A stretch of 64,000 bases of DNA from an uncultured Pedobacter sp. GTDB lineage: Bacteria; Bacteroidota; Bacteroidia; Sphingobacteriales; Sphingobacteriaceae. Position 1 is the first letter of the stretch; each line of letters begins with the position of its first letter. Below, piece by piece: positions 37,192 through 47,082 of this stretch. The DNA lies in the NCBI RefSeq assembly GCF_913776295.1, contig NZ_CAJYOJ010000004.1:36997-100996 (forward strand), read 5' to 3'. The notes below the pieces were generated by a model. That model was given only the letters and a program-made list of their open reading frames with translations. It was not told the DNA's origin and searched no databases. A program made the translations under genes and the position numbers.

Positions 37192-39618
37192 TTATTCATA
37201 TTTAAGTGCATTCACCGGATCAGTCACAGCGGCCTTTCTTGCCTGTATACTCACCGTAAGGATGGCTATAATTACAGAAATTAATGTAGCAGCAGCAAAA
37301 GGCATAAAGGGTACGTCTATGCGGTAAGCAAAGCCTTCGAGCCATTGTTTTATAATGATGTAGGCGATAGGCCAGCTCACTAGGTTGGCCACGATAACCA
37401 GAATTAAAAACGATTTGTTAAGCAAACTTATAATCTGGATATTTGATGCACCGAGCACTTTCCTTACTGCAATCTCCTTGGTCTTCCGCTTAGTCACAAA
37501 TGTAGAAAGCGCAAATAAACCAAGCAATGAAAGGGAAACAGAAACCAGGCTGAACAGGATAATCATGTTCATAAACCGCCTGTTTTCTTCCAGGCTTTTT
37601 GAAAAAGCATCATCCATAGAATAGTACTCTATCGGAAAGTTCGGATACAGCATTCTCCACTCCTTTTCAATTTTGCCGATGATCTCTTTAGGTCGCGCCG
37701 TATTGAAACGAACCAGTAAATTGTTTGTATTTGAAGTACCTCCAAGTCTGGTTACCTTATAAACCGTTGGCAAAACTGCTTTATCAAAGCCTTCGTTATG
37801 ATAGTTTTTAATAATGCCAACCACCTGAAAAACATTGTTCTTCCCTTCCCAATCAGTTTTTTGATAGGTCTGCCCGATTAAATTTTTTCCGAATAAATTT
37901 GCCGCTGCTTCGTTTAAAACTACAGTATTAACCGTATCGCTTTTATATTCCCGGGAAAAAATCCGGCCTTGCAATACTTTCACACCAAGCGCCGGCAGAG
38001 CGTCCATCGTAACGGTAACGGTATTTAACTTTATGGGTTTACCCTTGTATTTAATTTCTTCAGGCACATTAAAACTATTTCCCAACACCTGCGTAGTAGT
38101 TGCGACATATTGAATGCCGGGTATTTTCTTCAGCCTATCGGCAAATTTGTCTTCATAACTGGTTTTAATATTGATCAGATTTCCTCTTTCAAAGCCTAAA
38201 TCCTTGCTACTCATAAACCGGGACTGCATTTCCATTACACCAATGGATATGATAAACGTCACCGAAATGACAAACTGAAAGATAACCAATACGTTACGAA
38301 GAACTACGCCTCGCAAACCGTTTTCGTAATTGCCTTTTAAAACAGCTACAGGATTATAATTAGATAAAACCCAGGCCGGGTATAAACCGGCAAGCAAGGT
38401 TACAAACACAAACAGTCCTACCAGCTGAGCAATCAGGACCAATAACCTGGCATTGTGCCAAAAACTTAAAGCCACATTAAACTGCTGGTTAAAAGCTGGC
38501 AAAACCATTTCAATTAAAACAATACAGAGAAAAAGCGAAATCAGGCTCTGCAACCCCGATTCAACCAAAAACTGAGTGGTCAATTGGCTTTTATAAGAAC
38601 CCAGTACCTTTTTTACCCCTACTTCCTTGGCCCGCTGAACAGATTGTGCCGTGGCCAGATTGATAAAATTAATGATGGAAACCAGGAGTAAAAATGCCGA
38701 TATGGCCATTACAGGTTTTAACTTTTCGAACCAGCTCAGGGTATACGGCGGATTGGAATGCACAGTTGCTAACGGGATGACTTTTAAGCCCGGCAACTTT
38801 TTAGGTTTTTGCATATCTTCATAATCCTCCTCCTGTCCTTTCAATAAGTTTTTCCTGAAATCGACATATAATTTCTGTAAAGTCTGGTTCAATACCAACG
38901 TATCGCTGGCTTTATTCAGTTTAATGAACATCAGGCAATAATTGTTATTGGTCGGTTCATCAGGGTCTTTATCTTTAGTTCCGGTTCTCATAATGGCACT
39001 AAAATGAACACTTTGTGGCGTTTTAGGCTCACTGATTATTCCGGTAACCGTTAATACATTGCCTTTATCGTCCCTCCAGCGGATAATTTTTATTGTTTTA
39101 CCCAAAGCTTTTGTTGTGCCGAAAAGCTTTAAGGCAAGGCTTTCTTTTAAAACGATCGTGTTCTTGTTTTCAAGCGCTTTATCGGCACTGCCCTGAACAA
39201 ACTGATAATCGAAAACCTTAAAAAAGCTGCTATCCGAATCTTTGATCTTATTCACCATAACCGGATCGGCGTTGTCTGTTTTAACCGAATAACCACTGCC
39301 AAAACTCCAGTCGTTATCTACTTTAGTCACTGCAACTGCCTGTGGCAATTTCGTCCTGATCAAATTTGCGATGCGGCTATTTGAAACCTCATTCCAGTGT
39401 TCCTTATTATCAGGGGTAAAAAAATCATGTTTTTCTCTGATTTGATAAACATTTTTTAATTCGGGAGACCATTTATCGTAACTCTCTTCATGATTAATAT
39501 ATAAAATCATAAGCACAAAAGCAGTTAAACCAAGTGCCAGTCCGACGATATTGATAGCGGCATATACCTTGTTTTTCCAAAGGTTTCGTAAAGCGATTTT
39601 AAGGTTAAGTTTAAACAT
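37192..39618 (-). CDS. FtsX/MacB-type ABC permease, paralogue 5 of operon
   Basis: 'MFKLNLKIALRNLWKNKVYAAINIVGLALGLTAFVLM', 'KEIAVRKVLGASNIQIISLL', ends 'DPVNALKYE'. Confidence 0.92.
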   Translation of the reverse strand: MFKLNLKIALRNLWKNKVYAAINIVGLALGLTAFVLMILYINHEESYDKWSPELKNVYQIREKHDFFTPDNKEHWNEVSNSRIANLIRTKLPQAVAVTKVDNDWSFGSGYSVKTDNADPVMVNKIKDSDSSFFKVFDYQFVQGSADKALENKNTIVLKESLALKLFGTTKALGKTIKIIRWRDDKGNVLTVTGIISEPKTPQSVHFSAIMRTGTKDKDPDEPTNNNYCLMFIKLNKASDTLVLNQTLQKLYVDFRKNLLKGQEEDYEDMQKPKKLPGLKVIPLATVHSNPPYTLSWFEKLKPVMAISAFLLLVSIINFINLATAQSVQRAKEVGVKKVLGSYKSQLTTQFLVESGLQSLISLFLCIVLIEMVLPAFNQQFNVALSFWHNARLLVLIAQLVGLFVFVTLLAGLYPAWVLSNYNPVAVLKGNYENGLRGVVLRNVLVIFQFVISVTFIISIGVMEMQSRFMSSKDLGFERGNLINIKTSYEDKFADRLKKIPGIQYVATTTQVLGNSFNVPEEIKYKGKPIKLNTVTVTMDALPALGVKVLQGRIFSREYKSDTVNTVVLNEAAANLFGKNLIGQTYQKTDWEGKNNVFQVVGIIKNYHNEGFDKAVLPTVYKVTRLGGTSNTNNLLVRFNTARPKEIIGKIEKEWRMLYPNFPIEYYSMDDAFSKSLEENRRFMNMIILFSLVSVSLSLLGLFALSTFVTKRKTKEIAVRKVLGASNIQIISLLNKSFLILVIVANLVSWPIAYIIIKQWLEGFAYRIDVPFMPFAAATLISVIIAILTVSIQARKAAVTDPVNALKYE

Positions 39619-39695
39619 CTTTTTAAGGTTTAGGGTATGGCGTTTAGCGATGAGCGGGAAAATTACGCTGTACGCTAAGCGCTTACCGCAGGTTA

Positions 39696-42089
39696 TTATT
39701 CATATTTAAGTGCATCAATGGTATTTGCCGAGGCCGCTTTATATGAGCGAACACTAACCGTAACCAGTGTAATTGCCATTGATATGGCCATAGCCAATGT
39801 AAATGGCCAGATACTGATATCAATTCGATAGGCAAAACCGGCTAACCATTTCGAAACAAAAAGGTAAGCCACGGGCCATGCCACAATGTTGGCAACGAAG
39901 ACCATAACAAGGAAAGACCCATTCAGCATTTTTACGAGCTCAAGCGTTGAAGCTCCAAGAACTTTGCGGATAGCAACTTCTTTGGTCCTTTGTGTGGCCA
40001 CAAATGAAATTAATCCGAATAAACCGATAAATGAAATGAAAATAATCACACCGGCAAATATTTTAAACAACACCCCCATAATCTGTTCGCTTTCATAATA
40101 ACCGTTAATAGTTTCATTTACAAAAGCTGAATCAAAAACCCCATTAGGAAAAGTACTGTTCCATATTTCATCAATCTCTTTCATTGTAGCAGCAATTTGT
40201 TTGCTGTCTATTTTAACCGCCACATTCCAATACTCATTTTTTCCGGGAAAAATGGCAATTGCCGAAATCTGCTCGCGTAATGATTGGTCGTTAAAATCTT
40301 TTACCACACCCACAATCGGCACGGTATTTCCGCTCGTAACAATCACTTTTCCAATAGCCTCCTGAGGATTAGTAATTGACATTTTCTTTAAAAAGGTTTC
40401 GTTAACCACACAGCCATTTGCGGTATCACTCTTACGATATAATTTTCCGGCAATTAATTTTAAATCAAAAACCTTGAAGAAATTTTCATCTGCCCGAATA
40501 TTCCTTAATTCGAAATCTTTGTTTTTGACACCATTATAGGTAAAATCGCTGGAGTTAATATTACTGGATAATGGCGGCGACTGGCAAAAACTGATGTTGT
40601 TAACACCCGAAAGTTTGCTTATCCGCTCTTTAAAAGTGTTGTATTTGATTTTACTTATACTGTCATTAGGGATACCAACCATAGCTACAGCACTGGGATT
40701 GAATCCCAGCGATTTTTGCTGCACGTATTCCATCTGCCTGATCACTACCAAAGTTCCGACAATAAGTGTTACTGTAATTGCAAATTGAGCTACCACTAAA
40801 ATTTTTCGAAGGCTTAACCCTCCCTTATTCAAGGCAATTTTATTTTTTATGGCCAGTGCAGGTTTAAAACCGGAAATAACAAGTGCCGGATAAAAGCCAG
40901 CAAGAAAAGAAATGAATATAACCAGTATGGCCATGAATGAAAAAATTGATGGATGACCAAAAAGGCTGAATTCGATCCTGCCCCTGAAAAGATGCTGCAT
41001 GGTCGGTATGGCGAGTTCAGTAACTACACATGCAATAAGTAAGGCGGCTAAACTGACTACAAAAGTTTCGGTTAAGAACTGATAGATCAGTTGGCTGCGT
41101 TTGCTGCCCATTACTTTACGAACCCCAACCTCTTTTGATCGGGTTACTGATTGTGCAGTACTTAAATTAATGAAATTAATACAGGCAGTAATGATCAGGA
41201 ACAAACCAATTATAGCCAGCCCGTAAATCTGGCTTCTGTTGATGGAACTGTTTGCAAAATTATCGTATTTATCGCTGAAATGAATAGCTCTTAATAACTG
41301 TAATTTATTTTCTTGATTACCGGCTATTTTATTAACAGGATAATATTTCTTATTAAAGTTGGCTATTGATTGTTGCAAATCTTCAGCTTTAAGACCTTCT
41401 TTTAGCAGCACATAACTACAAAAGGCGGAGTTGACTGAATCCCAGTTACTATTAAACCGACCTTTGTAGGTTTCGTAACTAATTACAATTTTTAAAGGGA
41501 AACTACTGTTCTGAGGCATATCCTGAATAATGCCAGCTACTTTCAGGGTAATTTTTTCGCCAAGCCTGATATTATTTCCAATCGCTTCTTTCACGCTACC
41601 AAAAAACTTTTTAGCATATTGGGCTGACAGCACCACAGTATTGGGTTCTGCCAGGGCCAGTTCCGGCGCACTGTAGATCCACCTAATATCACTTAAGACA
41701 TTAAAAAAATCGGGTTGCGCATAATATACAGCCTCCTGACTTTTCATTTTCTCTTTTCCGCTGGCATCGTTTATCTGTAGAAAGGCATTTCTTTTTACAA
41801 TTGAACCCACTTTTTCAAATCCTGCAATTTCATTCCTGGCGGCTGCAGCAAAAGGTACGGGTACTCCTGAAGAAAAATCTTCGTAGGCGCTATATTTCCA
41901 GTCGGTAACTACCCGATAAATCCGATCCTCATTTTTATAACCTTCATCGAAACTGAGCTGAAAACGGATAAAAATGAAAATCAGGATACAGCTTGCCATC
42001 CCTATAGATAAGCCAAGAATATTGATCAGCGTATAACCTTTGTTTTTCCAGAGGTTTCGCCAGGCGATTTTGAGGTTGAGTTTGAACAT
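39696..42089 (-). CDS. FtsX/MacB-type ABC permease, paralogue 4
   Basis: 'MFKLNLKIAWRNLWKNKGYTLINILGLSIGMASCILIF', ends 'NTIDALKYE'. Confidence 0.92.
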   Translation of the reverse strand: MFKLNLKIAWRNLWKNKGYTLINILGLSIGMASCILIFIFIRFQLSFDEGYKNEDRIYRVVTDWKYSAYEDFSSGVPVPFAAAARNEIAGFEKVGSIVKRNAFLQINDASGKEKMKSQEAVYYAQPDFFNVLSDIRWIYSAPELALAEPNTVVLSAQYAKKFFGSVKEAIGNNIRLGEKITLKVAGIIQDMPQNSSFPLKIVISYETYKGRFNSNWDSVNSAFCSYVLLKEGLKAEDLQQSIANFNKKYYPVNKIAGNQENKLQLLRAIHFSDKYDNFANSSINRSQIYGLAIIGLFLIITACINFINLSTAQSVTRSKEVGVRKVMGSKRSQLIYQFLTETFVVSLAALLIACVVTELAIPTMQHLFRGRIEFSLFGHPSIFSFMAILVIFISFLAGFYPALVISGFKPALAIKNKIALNKGGLSLRKILVVAQFAITVTLIVGTLVVIRQMEYVQQKSLGFNPSAVAMVGIPNDSISKIKYNTFKERISKLSGVNNISFCQSPPLSSNINSSDFTYNGVKNKDFELRNIRADENFFKVFDLKLIAGKLYRKSDTANGCVVNETFLKKMSITNPQEAIGKVIVTSGNTVPIVGVVKDFNDQSLREQISAIAIFPGKNEYWNVAVKIDSKQIAATMKEIDEIWNSTFPNGVFDSAFVNETINGYYESEQIMGVLFKIFAGVIIFISFIGLFGLISFVATQRTKEVAIRKVLGASTLELVKMLNGSFLVMVFVANIVAWPVAYLFVSKWLAGFAYRIDISIWPFTLAMAISMAITLVTVSVRSYKAASANTIDALKYE

Positions 42090-42166
42090 ATGGTTTAAGG
42101 TTTAGGGTGTAGGGTTTAAGGTCTGGGCGCTTTTACCTTACGCCCTCAACCTCCAAACCTTCTGCC

Positions 42167-44548
42167 TCATTCGTATTTAAGTGCATCAACAGCATTGGCT
42201 TTGGCAACTTTAAACGTTTGCAGGCTAACTGTAATCAAAGCAATCAGTATCGATGTTAAAAGTGCCAGCAAAAAAGGCCATGGGTTTATCGAAATTTTAT
42301 AATCATACTTTTCCAGCCATTTAGCCACGAGGATGTAAGCCACCGGAATGGCAATCAGATTGGCAATAACCACCAACTTCATAAAATCTTTGTTCAGCAG
42401 GATTAAAATATCGGAAAGGTTAGCACCTAATACCTTGCGGATGCTGATTTCTTTGCTGCGCTGTTCGGCCATATAAAGCGCCAGCCCTAATAAGCCAAGG
42501 CACGATATAAAAATAGCGAAGCCTCCAAAGATATTAGAAAGTACACTTAAAAGCTTTTCGCTTTTTATTTTTTCAGCCATGCCGTCGCTTACCAATCTTA
42601 TTTCTATTGGATATGCCGGATTTAAACGTTGACTGACCTGTTTAATAGTTTCAAGCGACGCTGTTAACGACTGCCTGGTATTTAGCCTAAGCAACAGTGT
42701 CTCGCTTTTTTTCGCATTATAATAATAAACGGTTGGTGAAACTCTGGCTCCTAAAGATTCGTTAAAGAAATCCTGTACAACTCCGACCACTTTTAGCGGT
42801 GGATTACCAGCCCATGTAATAACGGTTCCAACAGGATTTTTCAATTTCATTACCTTTACAGCTTCCTGATTTAATAATAAAGAAGTCGCTGTATCTGCAG
42901 GAAATTGCGGTGCGAAGTCTCTTCCTGCAACAATTTTAATACCTGCTGTATTGGCAAAGTTAAAACCGGTACTTCTATAACTGATGATCGAAACATCATT
43001 TTTGGGTTTATCAGGCCATGAAATATCGCTTGTAATGTTTCCACTACGCGTAAATGAACTGGCATATTCTGTAGCTGATTCAATTGCACCAGCACGTTTA
43101 AGCTCGTCCTTGAAAACTTCCAGTTTACTTGGATTTGTTAACATACCTTCCAAATCTATTTGCGCAAGTGCAGCAACATCAAATCCAAGCGGTTTATCCC
43201 GCATGTACTGCATCTGCTTATAAATTACTATGGCAGATATAATCATGCAGATGGAAAGACTAAACTGTAATACCACCAATGTTTTGCGGATAGAAAATGA
43301 ACCTGTTGAACCTTTAAAACCTTTAAGCACTTTTACCGGAATAAAAGAAGAAAGGTAAAATGCCGGGTAGCTTCCGGCAAGTAAGCCCGTAATCAATATC
43401 ATTGACAGTAACAGTACCCAAAACGGGTAAGAACTGTAATCAATCTTAATGGAAATATTAAGCAGGTTATTAAAATAGGGCAAGGAAAGTTCGAGCGTAA
43501 TGAAAGCAATGGCCATCGCTACAACTGACAATAATAACGATTCGATCATAAATTGTCCCATAATGGTATTTCGGGTGGACCCCAAAGCTTTCCGCACACC
43601 AACTTCCCTGGCCCTTTTTTCTGATTTTGCCGTAGAGAGGTTCATGTAATTGATGCAGGCAATAAGCAATACGCAAATGGCCAGAAAAACAAATAGACGC
43701 AATTGATCTATTTTACCTCCAGCCGATTTTCCGTTCTCAAAATGATCGTACAAATGGAATTTAGCCAAAGGAAAAAGAAAAAGCTGGTATGTCATTTCTT
43801 TCAGATCAGCTTCTTTATTCACGATAAAGTTTTTAATGGCTGTGTTAGTAGCGGTTAAATCGGCATTATCTTTTAGCTGGAATAAAGTTAAACAGGTGAT
43901 AGCGCCCCATCCGTTTTCTCTCTCGCCCGGATTTTCCTGTTCATAAAATGTCCAGGGCTGTAAAACATCAAACTGAATGGTCTGGTTTTTAGGCAGGTCT
44001 TCAATTACTGCACTTACCTTCAAACTGATTTTATTGTCGTAAGTAATAAGCTGGCCCAGCGGATTTTGATTGCCAAACAACTTCTTAGCTGTAGAGGTAT
44101 TGATCAATACATTATTCGGTTCGGCCAATGCTGTTTCTGGATTACCATAAATAAATTTCTGACCAAGGATTTGCAAGAAACTTGGATCCGCACTTAATGC
44201 TTCCAGTTTAAAATGATTCTGATCATGGCTGTAAAGCCTGGTGTTGCCAGGCATGGTGATGCGTGCAGCATTTTTAATACCCGGAAGTTCAATCATGGCA
44301 GCATTGGCCAACTTATTTGGCACCGCCATGGTTGTAGCTAACTTGCCGTTATATTTCAGGTTTAAAGTTGCGAAATAAACATCATCGGCATTTTTATATT
44401 GTTTATCGAAACTCCATTCGTAATTGACATACAGCAATAACATTAAGCAACAAGCCATACCAATAGCCAGGCCACCAACATTGATTAATGTAAAGCCTTT
44501 GTGTTTCCATAGGTTGCGTAAGGCGATTTTTAGATTTAATTTGAACAT
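42167..44548 (-). CDS. FtsX/MacB-type ABC permease, paralogue 3
   Basis: 'MFKLNLKIALRNLWKHKGFTLINVGGLAIGMACCLML', ends 'NAVDALKYE'. Confidence 0.92.
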   Translation of the reverse strand: MFKLNLKIALRNLWKHKGFTLINVGGLAIGMACCLMLLLYVNYEWSFDKQYKNADDVYFATLNLKYNGKLATTMAVPNKLANAAMIELPGIKNAARITMPGNTRLYSHDQNHFKLEALSADPSFLQILGQKFIYGNPETALAEPNNVLINTSTAKKLFGNQNPLGQLITYDNKISLKVSAVIEDLPKNQTIQFDVLQPWTFYEQENPGERENGWGAITCLTLFQLKDNADLTATNTAIKNFIVNKEADLKEMTYQLFLFPLAKFHLYDHFENGKSAGGKIDQLRLFVFLAICVLLIACINYMNLSTAKSEKRAREVGVRKALGSTRNTIMGQFMIESLLLSVVAMAIAFITLELSLPYFNNLLNISIKIDYSSYPFWVLLLSMILITGLLAGSYPAFYLSSFIPVKVLKGFKGSTGSFSIRKTLVVLQFSLSICMIISAIVIYKQMQYMRDKPLGFDVAALAQIDLEGMLTNPSKLEVFKDELKRAGAIESATEYASSFTRSGNITSDISWPDKPKNDVSIISYRSTGFNFANTAGIKIVAGRDFAPQFPADTATSLLLNQEAVKVMKLKNPVGTVITWAGNPPLKVVGVVQDFFNESLGARVSPTVYYYNAKKSETLLLRLNTRQSLTASLETIKQVSQRLNPAYPIEIRLVSDGMAEKIKSEKLLSVLSNIFGGFAIFISCLGLLGLALYMAEQRSKEISIRKVLGANLSDILILLNKDFMKLVVIANLIAIPVAYILVAKWLEKYDYKISINPWPFLLALLTSILIALITVSLQTFKVAKANAVDALKYE

Positions 44549-44620
44549 AAGGTTTAAGGTTTATGGCATAAGGTTTAGGGTCTGGCGCACCTTACGCCTC
44601 CGACCTTTCAACCTTCTGCC

Positions 44621-46999
44621 TTATTCGTATTTTAAAGCATCAACTGGGTTGGCTTTCGCCGTTTTATAAGCCTGAAAGCTTACCGTAACTAAAGCCATTA
44701 GCAAAGTACCAAAAGTAGCTACCGGCATAATCCACCAGCTAAATTCTGTGTGATATTCAAAATTATTCAGCCATTTCCCCATTATATAATAACTTACTGG
44801 AATGGCAATTACAATGGCTACAGCGATCATTTTAAGGAAAGACAGGGATAGTAACTGCATTAAATTGGCTACCGATGCACCTAAAACCTTTCGAACACCA
44901 AATTCTTTGGTACGTTGTTCTGCACTGTAGGCAACCAAACCAAATAAACCCAGGCAGGAAACGAAAATGGCCAGGCCACCAAATAAATTGGAAAGAATAC
45001 CCAAGGTTTTTTCTGATTTATATTTTTCCTGATATAATGAATTTATAAAGGTAATTTCCGTTGGATATGCAGGATTAAAAGCCTTTGTAATCCTGCTGAT
45101 GGTTTCGATGTTACGCTGGAGGTTATTTTTATTATTCAAACGCATGGTGATGGTGCCTGTTTGATACTGATTTAAAAAGATCACCTGAGGGTTATTGGAT
45201 TTGTAAGGTGAATCCCAAACGTAATCATCAAAAACCCCGATGATGTTTACATTCGACCCGAAAATCGTTATTTTTTTCCCGATAGGATCCTGGTAACCGA
45301 ATACCTTCACAGCCGAAGCACTCACCATAACCCCGCTGGAATCGGAAGCAAAGTTTTTTGAAAAATCGCGGCCTGCTATCAATTTAATGCCATTTGTTTT
45401 GATGAAATCGTAAGTGGTAGCCACCTGGTTAAACATCACTGTATTTTCTGGCTTCGTCATGCCATCCCATTTGACATCCATAAAGTTACGCCCATGGTGA
45501 GACAGGCTGACGGACGACTGATACATCGACGTTACCGCACCCGACCTCAACATTTCGGTTTTGAACAAGTCAAATTTATTTTTCAGTTCGCCATCCTGAG
45601 GAAGTTCGACAAGTGTATTCACGTCGAAACCAACCGGTTTATTCTTAATGTACTGAATCTGGCGGTAGATGACCAAAGTGGCAATAATTAAAATAATGGC
45701 GAAACAGAACTGCCCGACAACGAGTACCTGCCTCAGGCTTATGTCCGCAACCCCCCGGGATGAGATTTTCCTTCTTAAGGTTTGAATCGGATTAAACGCA
45801 GACAGATAAAACGCGGGATAGCTCCCTGCAATTAAGCCGGTTGCAAAAACAATTCCTAAAATACCAAGCCAACTTGCTGAATTAAAATACGATATGCCCA
45901 GATTAATGTTTAACAGCCTGTTGAACGCCGGCAGGCATATCTCCAGCAATGCAATGGCTATGATGACCGCCACAAAAGTCAGTACCATCGATTCTGTTAA
46001 AAACTGCATCACCAGCGAGGCGCGGTCTGCACCGATTGTTTTCTTTATTCCAACTTCTTTGGCGCGTTTCTCCGATTTAGCGGTCGCCAGGTTCATGAAG
46101 TTGATACAGGCGATTAATAATATTCCGAATGCCATTCCTACGAAAAGCCAGATTTGTTCGATATCACCCCCTGCCGGTTTGCCATTATCAAATTTACCAT
46201 AAAGATGCAATTTGCTTGCCGGATATAAAAAATTTGGTTGCCATTGCCCGTCCTGATCTGTATTTGCCTTAACCAGTGCTTCAATTTTCTGATTCACCAG
46301 TTCGATATCTGCATCCGGCCGCAATGAAACCATCGTAACAAAACTATAATTGGTCCAGTTTAAATCTCTTGCATTATCATCTACAATTTCGTAAAACGAC
46401 CAGGGCATTAAAAAATCGAAGCGGTTGGAACTGTTTTCAGGTAAATCTTTGATTACTCCGGTAATGTTCAGGTTTTCCTGATCCTGGTAACGAACCGATC
46501 TGTTCAGCACGTTGGTGGTTCCAAATAAAGTCCTGGCGGTACTTTCCGTCAAAACCACTGAACGCGGATGACTCAGCGCCGTTTTGGCATCCCCGGCTAT
46601 AAAATGATAGTCATACATTTTCAGAATGCCCGGTTCTGCAAATTTCGACTCTTTTTTATAGCTGTTCTGTCCGTTAGCAATCAGGCTTTTTCTGCCATAA
46701 TCCATTCGGGCAATGTATTTCACTTCAGGCAGTTCCTGTTTTAACAGCGGGCCCAATGCAGTTGTCGAACCATTAAATGTTCCTGCAATTTTACCACCAT
46801 CGCCCGGCACGTTCGTCATGGCAACATATACATTGCGCCAGTTTTTCGCCTGCCTATCAAAGTTCCACTCATAGGTTACGTAAAGTAATAACATCAAACA
46901 AGCGGTCAAGCCAATAGCCAGGCCAATTACATTGATGAAAGAAGAGGTTTTGTTCTTCCACAGATTCCGTAATGCGATTTTTAAGTTGAGTTTGAACAT
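44621..46999 (-). CDS. FtsX/MacB-type ABC permease, paralogue 2
   Basis: 'MFKLNLKIALRNLWKNKTSSFINVIGLAIGLTACLML', ends 'NPVDALKYE'. Confidence 0.92.
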   Translation of the reverse strand: MFKLNLKIALRNLWKNKTSSFINVIGLAIGLTACLMLLLYVTYEWNFDRQAKNWRNVYVAMTNVPGDGGKIAGTFNGSTTALGPLLKQELPEVKYIARMDYGRKSLIANGQNSYKKESKFAEPGILKMYDYHFIAGDAKTALSHPRSVVLTESTARTLFGTTNVLNRSVRYQDQENLNITGVIKDLPENSSNRFDFLMPWSFYEIVDDNARDLNWTNYSFVTMVSLRPDADIELVNQKIEALVKANTDQDGQWQPNFLYPASKLHLYGKFDNGKPAGGDIEQIWLFVGMAFGILLIACINFMNLATAKSEKRAKEVGIKKTIGADRASLVMQFLTESMVLTFVAVIIAIALLEICLPAFNRLLNINLGISYFNSASWLGILGIVFATGLIAGSYPAFYLSAFNPIQTLRRKISSRGVADISLRQVLVVGQFCFAIILIIATLVIYRQIQYIKNKPVGFDVNTLVELPQDGELKNKFDLFKTEMLRSGAVTSMYQSSVSLSHHGRNFMDVKWDGMTKPENTVMFNQVATTYDFIKTNGIKLIAGRDFSKNFASDSSGVMVSASAVKVFGYQDPIGKKITIFGSNVNIIGVFDDYVWDSPYKSNNPQVIFLNQYQTGTITMRLNNKNNLQRNIETISRITKAFNPAYPTEITFINSLYQEKYKSEKTLGILSNLFGGLAIFVSCLGLFGLVAYSAEQRTKEFGVRKVLGASVANLMQLLSLSFLKMIAVAIVIAIPVSYYIMGKWLNNFEYHTEFSWWIMPVATFGTLLMALVTVSFQAYKTAKANPVDALKYE

Positions 47000-47082
47000 A
47001 TTTTGAGATTGAGGTTAAAAAGGTTGAGGGTTGAGGGATTTGGGCGTTTTAACCTTACGCCCTAAACCTTTAACCCTACACC

